Shown here piece after piece: positions 39,522-51,124 of a stretch of DNA of 64,000 nt. The notes under the pieces were generated by a model that made no database searches, had not been told where the DNA came from, and worked only from the letters and a program-made list of their open reading frames with translations. Positions within the stretch are counted from its first letter, which is position 1. Each line of letters opens with the position of its first letter. Source of the DNA: Paraspadella gotoi (lineage: Eukaryota; Chaetognatha). The stretch covers positions 1,741,554 through 1,805,553 of the forward strand of contig CM119266.1 in assembly GCA_051294375.1 (NCBI GenBank), read 5' to 3'. A program made the translations under genes and the position numbers.

Positions 39522-39650
39522 AGAGGAGNNNNNNNNNNNNNNNNNNNNNNNNNAGAGAGAGAGAGAGAGAGAGAGCTGACTATGAACCCAGTGACGATAT
39601 AAAAAGCGCGATATTTGGTTTTTCATTTGAATAAATTTTATGCCGAGCAT
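35876..39650 (+). repeat. Copy B of the large direct duplication
   Basis: This is the shorter counterpart of 27886-35650, beginning CTAGTATGATATATCTATGA. It contains (GA)n at 37545-37590, GAC triplets at 37459-37520, (CTC)n at 38099-38124 and (GTC)n at 38212-38248, and includes the 25-N gap at 39529-39553. No coding feature is recognised. Confidence 0.85.
39529..39553. other. 25-N assembly gap inside a GA array
   Basis: Exactly 25 Ns flanked on both sides by GAGA repeats. Confidence 1.
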
Positions 39651-39654
39651 GAGA

Positions 39655-40628
39655 GAAGATAGCAAAAACACCATTAACTCGTGATTGGATTGGATGGATT
39701 TAATGAAATTTTGTGTGTGGATAGGTAAAGTTGTGTGATTGAGCTGGATATTCAAGTTTTCGTATGGAATGCGTCCCGAGTGGAAATGAGTTTAAATGGA
39801 AAAAACAAAAAAAAAATATATTCACTATTTTGAACACCAAATTGCTCATGAGGTGGATGGCCTGATGACCCTGGAATTTTGGTATGTGGGTAGGAAAGTG
39901 TGGTGATTGAACAGGAAATCAAGTTTCGAATCGGAATAGTTTTGAGTGGAAATGAGTTTTAAATGGAAAAAACAAAAAACCTGTTTTAATAAATTGATTA
40001 TGCTTATTTTTCCTTTTATATTTAAATGTATCTGCAGGATGTATTAATAAATCTATAATTAAATCAGTTAATTAATCATCTAGTAACATAAAATTAAATC
40101 AATAATTAATTAATTAGTCATCAATTGCCGTCAATCGCGTCCTCATACTTAGCAAAAAAGCTCCAATAACTCGTGATTGGCTGGGTTGGATTGGAAATTA
40201 AATTTTGGTGTGTGGGTAGGAAAGTGTGTGATAAGCTGGATATAAATTTCGAATGGAATCGTGTGAGTGGGCAAATTAGTTTAATGAAAAAAAACATAAG
40301 TCGAATTTACTAAAATCTTTTTACTTATTTTTATAACCATAAATACTCCAAATTAATCATAATTGGATGGAGCAATAGATTTGAGTTGAAAATTTTGTGT
40401 GTGGGTAGGAAAACGTAATGACGAAGGCTTGATATAAAGTTTCAGTGGCAACGTACAAAGTGGAAATGAGTTTCAATGAAAAATATGAGTCACATTTACT
40501 TGATATCTTTTTATTTATTTTTAACTCCATGATAGATTGAGATGAAAATTTGTGAGCCGGTAGGAACAGTGAGTGAAGAACGGCTAGATATAAGTTTATG
40601 ACGGAATGCAAGTTGAAAAATGATGCAA
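39655..40628 (+). repeat. Satellite-like tandem array, five degenerate copies
   Basis: The shared core runs from GTGTGTGGGTAGGAAAGTG through TGGATATAAAGTTTCGAATG to GAGTGGAAATGAGTTTAAAT. It occurs near 39711, 39880, 40208, 40393 and 40548. Spacing is about 170-185 bases, apart from one larger interval that holds AT-rich sequence. Copies differ by substitutions and indels. Several copies begin with TAACTCGTGATTGG. Confidence 0.85.
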
Positions 40629-40969
40629 GTTAAAAAATCTTAAAAGCATAAGGATCGTCGCTATTTTGCATAAAAAGAGAGAGAGAGAGAGAGGAATGAG
40701 ATGAGTTGAAGAGAGAAGATGAGAGAGTGAGAGAGCAAAGAGAGAGAGTGAGAGAGAGAGAAGAGAGAGAAGGAGACATAATAAAAAAATCTTAAAAGAC
40801 TCAAGATCGTGGGCCAGACAGCCCCACTATCATAGGAAATTAATGAAAAAAAACCGGGAAAAAAACGAAATGAATCATCGCGATAACGAATTGTCTGATG
40901 TACTAAGTAATTGATTGAGGTAAATACTAATTGGAAATTGATGTAATAGTAATTTATTTTATGTAATAG

Positions 40970-41125
40970 GGAGATTGATTATTGATATCGATGATAAATG
41001 CAATTTATTGATGCGAATGATTAGGTCATTCACGTGCTGTGATGATAGTCAATTCAGTGAATGCGATGAATTGTCATTCATTGATGCGATGATTGTCATT
41101 CATTGATGGCGATGATAGTCAATAA
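40970..41125. repeat. Minisatellite of GATGCGATGATTGTCATTCA units
   Basis: About five imperfect units of 22-30 bases alternating TTGATGCGATGA and GTCATTCA. Confidence 0.85.
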
Positions 41126-41147
41126 AACAAACAAATGCGTGTATGAG

Positions 41148-41148
41148 T

Positions 41149-41204
<56 letters not shown>

Positions 41205-41214
41205 AAGAGAGAGA

Positions 41215-41247
<33 letters not shown>

Positions 41248-41255
41248 AAGAAAGA
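41148..41255. repeat. (GA)n microsatellite
   Basis: GA array with AAGA interruptions. Another GA array lies at 41741-41825. Confidence 0.96.
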
Positions 41256-41756
41256 GAATAAATCCACGAAAATCTCGATGAAATATGGGATTTTGTATTG
41301 GAAAAAAGCGCGAGGAATAAATGGGCAATGAATAAAAAGTTTTAGAAGGAGAAAAAATAATCAGAATTTTTCAAAAAAAAACCAAACGATCACGCAAAAA
41401 GGATCGGACAGATAGGGACAGACCAGCAACAGAGAGACAGAGAGACAGAGAGAGAAGAGAGGTAAGAGAGAACTAGCCCGCTTGCAGAGAAAAAAGAGAA
41501 AGAGAAAGAAGCGGATATATAATAATTAAAAGAGAGAGAGAGAGAGAAGCTCTAACAGCCCCTTTACTCGTTAAAGAATCAGCAGTACTTAGGCGCCGCC
41601 ACGTAGCGTGAGCTATTCTCTACCCAAGGAACCCGGGTTCGCGCACCTGTTGCGTGGGCCGTTCGGTTTTTTTTAATTAAAAAAAAAAGCATTAAAAGTG
41701 GGGGGAACGCCAATGTATATCTAAAAAATTTTTTTTGTAAAAGAGAGGAGGAGAGA

Positions 41757-41808
<52 letters not shown>

Positions 41809-42240
41809 GAGAGAGAGAGAGAGTGAGACAGCAAGCTGGACATGCGCTGCAAGAGCCGGAACTTCGTTTTAGAAAAAGCAGTGACGGGAGAAAAGAGAGA
41901 GAGAGAGAGCGACATATAATCTAAAAAACGTTTTTTGTTTTGTAAATAAAACATAACAAATGACCAATATTGATATGAAACATGAGAATTTTAAAGATCT
42001 TTTGGATGATTAGAAAGCCATATATGAAATTTCAACTGCCCTATGATATCACACTTTCAGAAGCCTATGATTGCAAAAAAAAAGGCGAGACCGAAAAGCT
42101 TAAACCGAAAAAAAAAATCGAAGCCAGGACGGGCTTTGCCCGCCTGGCTCGATAATAGAGGATATTTGTTTGTTTTGATAAATGTAAACAAAACATTTAA
42201 TAACTGTCCGCTGACTCAATTTTTAAGGACACTCGATGAA
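41256..42240. other. Intergenic DNA with a possible tRNA-like B box
   Basis: CCGGGTTCGCGCACC at about 41632-41646 resembles a B box but no convincing A box was found. Otherwise only GA arrays are present. Confidence 0.4.
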
Positions 42241-42249
42241 TGAACAAAG

Positions 42250-42370
42250 CTGAATATAAATTATAATTAATCTAATTAATTACATTAATTAATTAATCTA
42301 TTAATTATTATTTAATCTATTAATTAATTAATTAATTAATTAATTAATCAATTAATTAATTAAATTAATG
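42250..42370. repeat. (AATT)n tract
   Basis: Alternating TTAA and AATT units over about 115 bases. Confidence 0.95.
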
Positions 42371-42453
42371 CGTTAGCAGATCCGACATTGTTTTGGCTCA
42401 AACTTGTCTTTTTAAGAAACGAACAACTTTTTTTGGTGTAGGGGGGGGGCTTC

Positions 42454-42478
42454 NNNNNNNNNNNNNNNNNNNNNNNNN
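42454..42478. other. 25-N assembly gap that the other arm appears to close
   Basis: The flanking words are GGGCTTC and TCCGTTGATCCG. In the right arm the corresponding position (about 54698-54712) reads GGATCACGGAAGCCCC without missing sequence. The gap is therefore probably of zero or slightly negative length. Confidence 0.95.
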
Positions 42479-43283
42479 TCCGTTGATCCGTTGAAAGCGC
42501 AGCTAAGATTTATAACCTCGACTTTTGGGCGATATAAAGGAATAAGGAAATAAAGCGATTGGCGGAAAGTGGCGCGGGGACGAGGAATTTCGTTCTCTAT
42601 TCCTAGTCGAATAATTGAAGAAAAGAAATGCGTTTATGGGGACAAATCTTTGCGATTTATTGTAATTATCTTTGGAAAGAGAAAATTATTTCTATAAAGT
42701 TATTTAATGTCCGGACTACCATTCTTTGTCATAATTTGAACCACTAAAAGCGATTTGAAAAAAAAAGAAAAAAAAAACTCTTTTAATAAATAAAATACTC
42801 AAATAATGATCTGATGACAAACTTGTGTCTTCGCTCCTTCAGAAAAAAAAAATTAAATAAAAAACTGAAAAAAAAAAGAAAAAAAAAAAGAAAAGGATCG
42901 ATCCTCAAATTTTTTAAGCCGTAAATTTCATCCGGCGACACAAATCTATTTGTAACCGTAAACGCCGAAATTCATGAAATTGTAAATTGTAACAAAAAAA
43001 TATCATTACGCTCTGAAAATAGTAAAAGCGATGAGGGCAAGGGGTTAATCGGCAATATCGTAACTTATCGGTTAATAAAAAATAACGCGAACTCAATAAA
43101 TAAATAAATAAAACAATTTGGGAGAATGATAAATAAACAAGGGGTGGCCGGGTGGGAGAAATGTCCGCGGGCGGGATTGTTGAGAGAAAAAAAATCGGTG
43201 GTGTGAAAAATCCGGTTATATCAATACAAACTTGAAAAAGTTAACGCGAGAGAGAGAGAGAGAGATGAGAGAGCAGAGAGAGA

Positions 43284-43342
<59 letters not shown>

Positions 43343-43436
43343 CACAACTCGAGTCGTTATTCTAAATTTAATAATAAAAAAAAATTTGGGAAAAACTTCA
43401 TCTTTTCTACTTTTTCTCAGTTTCTTTTTCTCCCCA

Positions 43437-43469
<33 letters not shown>

Positions 43470-43478
43470 TCTCTCCTC

Positions 43479-43509
<31 letters not shown>

Positions 43510-44333
43510 CTCTTTGTTTTCTCTGACGTAAGTTAACACTTTTCTAGCGCTTTACATGTTTTCCTGATGCTCGTATTTTTGATTAATTCAAAGTTGAGTG
43601 CACCGAATTTTCATCAAAAGTCTGGAAAATCAATTATTCAGGAAAGCGTTTAGCTTACGATTAAAAGATTTTAATAAAGAGTTACTTATTACAAATATGA
43701 AAGGTAAATGTGTAAATTTGTGCAGTTGATTCATTTTTTTCCCGCCAGAATCAGAGGTTTGATAACTTTTGAAAGAATTTAAAGTTTGAAAGTAAACAGT
43801 CGATCAGTTATGCATTAAAATTCCATGACACGAATATTTTTTTTAAAGAAAAAAAAAAAACCCAAAATTTGGGCCAAAATAAAATTTTGTGACAACTTAA
43901 AGTCGAATTCTGAGGGAACAAAAGGAAATGGATCGTGGGTTTGACGATGACGACGACGAAGATGACAATGACAGTGAATATTAAATAAAATGTAGGTAAT
44001 GACAATGAACCGATGACAGCGACGATAACGACTACGACAATTTCGCTTACGAGAATGGATACGACGACGACATTCGGCGACGACAACAACGACAACAACG
44101 ACGACAACAACGACCATCAAAATACGAGAAGCTTTTGAGATGAGGAGTTCAAAGTTGAATTCTTCTCAGGATTTGAACGACTTTTATTTTTTCTTACTTT
44201 TTTTCTTTCTTATTTTTTGTTTTTGTTTTGTGTTTTTTTTCTTCTTTTTACTTTTCTTTGTTTATATTCCGATTTTTCCTTTTTTGGGGTTTTGGAATTT
44301 TTTTTCTGGTTCATGTTTATTTTCTTTCTGTTT

Positions 44334-45285
44334 ACATGGTGACAATTTTACAAGCGCCGGTAGAAATACGCTGTCAAACCAGTGATTATTTCATTGATTT
44401 TAAAATTTAGTTAAGTAGAAAATACTAAAACTATTTATGTGTTAAAATTTTATATTGATCAGTTAAGATATGCCTTGACAATGAGTGGAGAAAGTTGGCT
44501 TGTAAAATCGGGTTTCATTTTCCAACTCACTTTTTTTAGATTCAATTTTTTTCTCTTAACTTCAGTAAGTTTTCTGAAGAAATTTGAAATAAAATAATAT
44601 TAATTTTATTATCTTCTGAAAGCCCTTTCAAATCTAAAAAGAATGACGTCCTTACAAATACTGTAGTATAAAATTTTACTGGCCCAGCATTAATTTAATT
44701 AGGATACTCAAAAACGAGACATCTTTTTAAAAATCAATAGCTGGAGAGTAAATCTATGATATTTATCAAATTGTGATTGGCTATCTTAAATCCTTTTTTC
44801 TCAGGCTCTTTCATGATACTTTTATAAATAATAATATTTTATGTTATAATAATTTAAACAGGTCATATATTTTGAAAAAAGATTTAAAATTTTAAATAAT
44901 TCACTTTTGACACTCTTAATTGAACCAAGGCTGGGCAGCTTACTTTTTATGTTAGAGCTTTCGTAAGTATATCAATATCTTTATATTTTTAAGGGCTTTC
45001 TGAGGATATTAATATTGTTAATATTTTGATAAATACTTTGTTTAAAAAGTGCTAAAAGTTTTTTAAAAAAATTGAATTTAAAAACAGTTGGAAAATGAAA
45101 TCCGATTTGACAAGCCAACTTTCTCCACTCATTATCAAGGCATATCATAACTGATTAATATAAAATTTTATCACATGAATAGTTTTAGTATTTTCTACTC
45201 AACTAATTTTTAAAATCAATGAAATAACCACGGGTCTGCAAATGACAGCATATTTCTACCGGCGCTTATAAAATTGTCACCATGT
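44334..45285. mobile_element. Foldback or MITE-like element with long terminal inverted repeats
   Basis: The left end ACATGGTGACAATTTTACAA and following bases are matched in reverse complement by the right end finishing TAAAATTGTCACCATGT at 45285. The arms stay alignable for roughly 200 bases at high identity, to the TTTTCCAACT words near 44525 and 45090, and weakly to about 300 bases. They enclose an AT-rich centre of about 330 bases. No transposase is encoded, so it is non-autonomous. Target site duplications are not clear. The same element is present, with indels, in the other arm of the giant palindrome at about 51749-52738. Confidence 0.8.
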
Positions 45286-45307
45286 ACTTTCGCTTTATTT
45301 CCTTCAT

Positions 45308-45310
45308 TTT

Positions 45311-45366
<56 letters not shown>

Positions 45367-45367
45367 T
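45308..45367. repeat. (TTTC)n microsatellite
   Basis: About 14 TTTC units directly upstream of the first esterase exon. Confidence 0.97.
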
Positions 45368-45416
45368 ACCTCACCCAAAACCTGACCCCCACCCTCTCCT
45401 CTCCTTACCCTCTTAG

Positions 45417-45513
45417 GTTTTGCGTTGTGATTTTCATTCTCGGACTCGCCTCCACTTTGGGTCAAGTGAGTTTCCAGTCAAACGTTGACCCAACTTCGCC
45501 GGCCTTCACATCC
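45417..45513 (+). CDS. Type-B esterase-family protein, signal-peptide exon
   Basis: The exon lies between a TACCCTCTTAG acceptor and a GTGAGT donor. It encodes a hydrophobic stretch FCVVIFILGLASTLGQ followed by VSFQSNVDPTSPAFTS. That is a plausible secretory signal with cleavage near ASTLG/Q. The frame is phase 0 at the donor and continues directly into the exon at 45679. The first base belongs to a split codon, so the initiator Met should lie in an upstream exon that I could not identify. Alternatively, transcription starts nearby and the acceptor is fortuitous. A degraded reverse copy is at 51493-51589. Confidence 0.65.
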
Positions 45514-45522
45514 GTGAGTCTC

Positions 45523-45634
45523 TTTCATTCATTCATTCATTCATTCATTCATTCATTCATTCATTCATTCATTCATTCATTCATTCATTCATTCATTCAT
45601 TCATTCATTCATTCATTCATTCATTCATTCATTC
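45523..45634. repeat. (ATTC)n microsatellite
   Basis: About 28 ATTC units inside the first visible intron of the esterase gene. The other arm has an interrupted version at 51309-51480. Confidence 0.98.
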
Positions 45635-45678
45635 AATCATTCATTGATTAATTTATACTTCTTTCTCTCCTTCCACAG

Positions 45679-45811
45679 TCCACCGTCTCCACCCCTGTGG
45701 TCAACACGTCTTCCGGTTACATCCGGGGCCGAATTCTTTTCCGAGAAATCGAGGAACGACGACGACGCGTCGCCGCCTTCTTGGGAGTTCCTTACGCCCT
45801 CCCGCCCGTTG
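45679..45811 (+). CDS. Type-B esterase-family protein, N-terminal fold exon
   Basis: Acceptor TTCCACAG, donor GTAAGT; phase 0 in and phase 1 out. It encodes STVSTPVVNTSSGYIRGR, a charged linker with four arginines, then VAAFLGVPYALPPVG. The pattern T-x-x-G-x-I-R-G followed by F-L-G-V-P-Y-A-x-P-P-V-G is the conserved start of the alpha/beta-hydrolase domain in type-B carboxylesterases, cholinesterases and neuroligins. The catalytic residues lie further on and are not in this exon. The split glycine codon joins correctly to the exon at 56109. Which subfamily it belongs to cannot be decided. Confidence 0.85.
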
Positions 45812-46127
45812 GTAAGTTCGCTCCCTTTCTCGCCCGTGGGTGAATTATAGAAAAGGTGAGCGCTTGATTGATCTTTTTGCCCGTGGGTCAGTTCGTTCAG
45901 AACATGAGCGGTGGACACGAATTAGTGAGTCACTTGACGGCCGAATCAGAACCGTTTGACCACAACCGACCACCAATACCGGCCACCGGAGCCCACAGTC
46001 GATGCAATGATAATCGTCGGCCAGTGAGAACCGTCAATGATCTTTGGATAAAAGAGGCGAATGGGAATACTTATTAATACTTATTAAAACTTAATAGTCA
46101 AATATATTGTAATATGTTAATTATATA

Positions 46128-46385
46128 TTATGGCAACAGCCGGGTTGCCTGTGATGCCCATTGGGATGGGGCATCTCACTGTTGGCTTTGGGGCTTCCGA
46201 CCCTCAGTGACGCCTCCAGTCACTGGCGGGTTACCCTAGGACGGTCTCGCTTTGCCAACGCAGAGGGAAGTCGTAAGGACTGTGGATGGAACACTACGCC
46301 TGGGATGGTGTGTTTCCCCTCTGAGCCAATGGATTTTGGCTGAAGGATGACGGACTTGAGGCGGTGTGATATACCGCCACAATAT
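46128..46385 (+). mobile_element. Dispersed element ending in a (TA)n tail
   Basis: A GC-balanced block from GGCAACAGCCGGGTTGCCTG to GGTGTGATATACCGCCACAA lies in otherwise AT-rich intron DNA. It is followed at once by a TA array (46386-46430), like the tail of a short retroelement. It begins with an 8-base hairpin (GGCAACAG...GGTTGCC). No clear A or B box is present. The reverse copy is at 50645-50895. Confidence 0.5.
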
Positions 46386-46391
46386 TTATAT

Positions 46392-46425
<34 letters not shown>

Positions 46426-46430
46426 ATATT
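46386..46430. repeat. (TA)n microsatellite
   Basis: TA array with one AATAT interruption. Confidence 0.96.
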
Positions 46431-46530
46431 GTAATAATGATATCAAGTTTTAGGGAGCAGATAGTGGAAATAGTTCGTCTGAGAAAAGGATTGACAGACT
46501 GACATTGTAAAGAGAGAAATGAACAGAATA

Positions 46531-46553
46531 ACAGACAGACAGACAGACAGACA
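46531..46553. repeat. (GACA)n microsatellite
   Basis: Five to six ACAG/GACA units. Confidence 0.95.
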
Positions 46554-46916
46554 TGCCTAAAAGAAATGGAGGAAACTCGATATAACTATAAGCTATAAAC
46601 GTTTGCTACATTCCGATATTATAAAAGAGAAAAGACGTTGTGTTCATTTGTACTTGTGCTCTAGTTTTTTTGTGTGCTATGTTTTTTTCGTTAATTTTAT
46701 TTTTTCGTGTTTTGTTTTTGTTTTCTTTTTCAACATGTTATGACTCGCTTCGTCGCACCTGTTCTCTCTTGTTAGTTTTCCTCGTTCGCTTTCTTGTTCG
46801 TCATTTCATTTGTTCTTCTTTTTATTTTTTCAACTTCGGTTTCTCCTTCCATTTTTATCTTCGTCCATTTTTCATGTTCGCTTCTGTCCCGATTTCATTT
46901 TCCTCTCTATGCCGCT

Positions 46917-46982
<66 letters not shown>
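46917..46982. repeat. (CT)n microsatellite
   Basis: An uninterrupted CT array of about 64 bases. In the other arm the matching array (about 50037-50115) is broken by many single-base changes. Confidence 0.97.
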
Positions 46983-46984
<2 letters not shown>

Positions 46985-47227
46985 TCGTACTCTCTTTTCC
47001 TTTTTTTCCTTTTTTTCCCCTCTTTCTTTGCTTCTTTTTTTCTCTTGATACATTTTAGTTTTTATTCTTCTTCAATTTCCCGTCTTTACGACGGCCTTTT
47101 TGTTCAATCAAATTAATTTGAAAATAAAAAATCATTACAAAAATGGAAAAAGTGAAAAACTATGATTCATGCGAACCGAAATTGATAGGAATTGAATTAA
47201 AAATATCTAATTATATATAAACTTATC

Positions 47228-47259
47228 TCTGAGAACTTATCATTAAAATCGTTCTCAGA
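47228..47259. other. Small hairpin
   Basis: TCTGAGAAC and GTTCTCAGA form a 9-bp stem around a 14-base loop in AT-rich intron DNA. Function unknown. Confidence 0.5.
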
Positions 47260-47683
47260 AATTATTTTTAAAAAATGAACCGCACGATATGCAAAATTTA
47301 ACCGTCGGTACCATTGTAACGCACTGTATATGTATACATAATTTATAATTAATATATTTAAAATTAATATTTACAATTGATTGACAATTTATGATTTATA
47401 TATTTACATTAATAAATTTATAGAATAAATTTGTAAAAAACTTTTTAGCTTGAGTGAGCAATATGTGGCTAAACATAATAGAGGAATTTTCTTTTTGTTT
47501 CCTTTTCAAAGTTCTACGTATTTCATTTAATTTGATAAGCGAATGAAAGACGAAAAAAAATAAATTTAATCTTTGGCAAAAGTCGCTCGTCCTCACCGTA
47601 AAGACGATTTGTAGCTTTAATGATAAAAGCGTTCATGTATTTTCCTTTTCATCTCACCAAGTGACACCCCAATGCCAAGACGT

Positions 47684-47826
47684 TGACGACGACAACGACG
47701 ACGACAACGACGACGACATCAACGACGACAACTAGAATTCCGACTGGAATTCATTTTTCACTCAGCCATCTCCTTCTTCCTCCTCCTCCTCTTCCTCCTC
47801 TTCCTCCTCCTCTTCCTTCTTCGTCT
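47684..47826. repeat. (GAC)n and (CTC)n tracts
   Basis: GACGACAAC units at 47684-47728 and CTC/TTC units at 47772-47826. Confidence 0.93.
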
Positions 47827-48441
47827 TCTATCATTTCAAGATTACATCCCTTGCGCCACGAAGAGATTCACACACACAGACACTCGTTCGCCCACAACCA
47901 CAGCCACAGTTTTCGCGTCCCGACCACACTCGCCTCAAGCGCCTTGTCCACACGGTTCTAACTTATCTGCAGCATCCCCCTTGTAACACGTTTACCACTA
48001 CATCTTAATTCTTTCCCCCCCCCCCCACCTGGCCCTCTGCCGACTAGACTCAAACTTACTCTCTACGTTCCCCAACTTCTCCCCAAGCCTATTTTTTTTT
48101 GCACCTGACTTGACAACTTCTCTCATTCCCCCCCCGCCACCCCCCGAAAAAAGGGGCAAAAACCGACGTGGCTCACACGAATGTGTCTTTTTGCTAAAAC
48201 GAATTTATCTTCGCTAAAAACGACTCTTGTCTTTTTTTTTTGCTAAAACGAAAAACTCGTTTGCTACTATGAATAAAAATATCTTATTAAATTGATTATT
48301 ATTGATATTTTTGTACATAACTATAGGTATTTAACGAAAAATTCTCCGTAAGCGAGAGAAGGAATAAAAAAAATTGTCACTACCAAATTATAAAATGATA
48401 TTTTAAACCAGAATAATTAACAAATTAGTATATTTTTAAAT

Positions 48442-48466
48442 NNNNNNNNNNNNNNNNNNNNNNNNN
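48442..48466. other. 25-N assembly gap at the palindrome centre
   Basis: Exactly 25 Ns. About 100 bases of non-palindromic sequence follow (48467-48565), and then the right arm begins. Confidence 1.
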
Positions 48467-50601
48467 CATAATATTGCTAACGAATGAATGGGGGCGACCT
48501 GAGTCTCAACGGACTGGAACTTTGTCCTTCATTATTCCACCGTGGATTGAACATTGGAATATGATTTAAAAATATACTAATTTGTTTAATTATTCTGGTT
48601 TAAAAATATCATTTTATAATTGGTAGTGACAATTTTTTTTATTCCTTCTCTCTCGCTTACGGAGAATTTTTCGTTAAATACCTATAGTTATGTTACAAAA
48701 ATATCAATAATAATCAATTTAATAAGATATTTTTATTCATAGTAGCAAACGAGTTTTTCGTTTTAGCAAAAAAAAAAGACAAGAGTCGTTTTTAGCGAAG
48801 ATAAATTCGTTTTAGCAAAAAGACACATTCGCATCGTGGTGAGCCACGTCGGTTTTTGCCCCTTTTTTCGGGGGGTGGGGCGGGGGGGAAATGAGAGAAG
48901 TTGTCAGAGTCAGGTGAAAAAAAAATAGGCTTGGGGAGAAGTTGGGGAAGCGTAAGGAGTAAGTTTGAGTCTAGTCGGCAGAGGGCCAGTGGGGGGGGGA
49001 AAGAATTAAGATGTAGTTGGTAAACGTTTACAAGGGGGATGCTGCAGATAAGTTAGAACCGTGTGGACAAGGCGCTTGAGGCGAGTGTGGTCGGGACTGC
49101 GAAAACTGTGGCTGTGGTTGTGGGCGAACGAGTGTCTGTGTGTGTGAATCTCTTCGTGGCGCAAGGGATGTAATCTTTGAAATGATAGAAGACGAAGAAG
49201 GAAAGCGAGGAGGAAGGGAGGAAGAGGAGGAGGAGGAAGAAGGAGATGGCTGAGTGAAAAATGAATTCCAGTCGGAATTCTAGTTTCGTCGTTGATGTCG
49301 TCGTCGTTGTCGTCGCGTTGTGCGTCGTCAACGTCTTGGCATTGGGTGTCACTTGGTGAGATGAAAAGGAAAATACATGAACGCTTTTATCATTAAAGCT
49401 ACAAATCGTCTTTACGGTGAGGACGAGCGAACTTTTGCCAAAGATTAAATTTATTTTTTTTCGTCTTTCATTCGCTTATCAAAATTAAATGAAATACGTA
49501 GAACTTTGAAAAGAAACAAAAAGAAAATTCCTCTATTATGTTTAGCCACATATTGCTCACTCAAGCTAAAAAGTTTTTACAAATTATTCTATAATTTATT
49601 AATGTAAATATATAAATCATAAATTGTCAATCAATTGTAAATATTAATTTTAAATATATTAATTATAAATTATGTATACATATACAGTGCGTTACAATGG
49701 TACCGACGGTTAAATTTTGCATATCGTGCGGTTCATTTTTTAAAAATAATTTCTGAGAACGATTTTAATGATAAGTTCTCAGAGATAAGTTTATATATAA
49801 TTAGATATTTTTAATTCAAATTCCTATCAATTTCGGTTCGCCATGAATCATAGTTTTTCACTTTTTCCTATTTTTGTAATGATTTTTTTATTTTCAAATT
49901 AATTGTAGATTGAACAAAAAGGCCGTCGTAAAGACGGGAAATTGAAGAAGAATAAAAACTAAAAATGTTCAAGAGAGAAAAGAAGCAAAGAAAGAGGGGA
50001 AAAAAGGAAAAAAAGGAAAAGAGAGTACGAAACGAGAAGAGAGAGAGAGAGAGAGAGAGAAGAGAGAGATGAGAGAGGAAGAGAGAGAGAGAAGAGAAGA
50101 GAGAGAGAGAAGAGCGGCAATAGAGAGGAAAATGAAATCGGACAGAAGCGAACATGAAAAATGGACGAAGATAAAAATGGAAGGAGAACCGAAGTTGAAA
50201 AAATAAAAGAAGAACAATGAAATGACGAAACAAGAAAGCGAACGAGGAAAACTAACAAGAGAGAACAGGTGCGACGAAGCGAGTCAATAACATGTTGAAA
50301 AAGAAAACAAAAACAAAACACGAAAAAATAAAATTAACGAAAAAAACATAGCACACAAAAAAACTAAGAGCACATGTACAATGAACAAACGTCTTTCTCT
50401 TTTATAATATCGGAATGTAGGCAAACGTTTATAGCTTATTTAGTTATATCGAGTTTCCTCCATTTCTTTTAGGCATGTCTGTCTGTCTGTCTGTCTGTTA
50501 TTCTGTCATTTCTTCTTTACAATGTCAGTCTGTCAATCCTTTTCTCAGACGAACTATTTCCACTATCTGCTCCCTAAAACTTGATATCATTATTACAATA
50601 T

Positions 50602-50635
<34 letters not shown>

Positions 50636-51124
50636 ATATATAATATTGTGGCGGTATATCACACCGCCTCAAGTCCGTCATCCTTCAGCCAAAATCCATT
50701 GGCTCAGAGGGGAAACACACCATCCCAGGCGTAGTGTTCCATCCACACTCCTTACGACTTCCCTCTGCGTTGGCAAAGCGAGACCGTCCTAGGGTAACGC
50801 GCGCCAGTGACTGGAGGCGTCAACTGAGGGTCCGGAAGCACCCAAAGCCACAGTAGAGATGCCCCATCCCAATGGCATCACAGGCAACCCGGCTGTTTTG
50901 CCATAATTATATAATTAACATATGTTACAATATATTTACTATTAGTTTAATAATATTAATAAGTATTCCATTCGCTCTCTTTTATCCCAAAGATCATTGT
51001 ACGTTCTCACTGCCGACGAGATTATCATTCATCGACTGTGGTCCGGTGGCGCGTATTGGTGTCGTTGTGGTCAAACGGTTCTGATTCGCCGTCAAGTGAC
51101 GGGCGAGAAAGGGAGCGAACTTAC

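Larger units (their letters stand above)
42437..48441 (+). repeat. Left arm of giant inverted repeat
   Basis: The whole segment recurs as reverse complement at about 48566-54720. Unlike the other arm it keeps the esterase exon frames intact. The outer end is at the G-run of 42440-42450, where similarity stops. It contains GA/CT arrays (43246-43340, 43436-43514), a foldback element, two esterase exons and a dispersed element. Confidence 0.92.

Noticed and set aside
41560-41660. Possible tRNA or SINE around CCGGGTTCGCGCACC
   Set aside because: There is no A box at a suitable distance and no cloverleaf could be drawn.
39529-45640. CRISPR-like appearance of regularly repeated units
   Set aside because: The arrays are microsatellites or a degenerate satellite. 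There is no constant direct repeat with unique spacers, and the DNA is eukaryotic.
46161-46343. Protein-like frame with mixed composition in the esterase intron
   Set aside because: It lies wholly within the dispersed element ending in (TA)n. It is phase-incompatible with the esterase and not supported by any motif.
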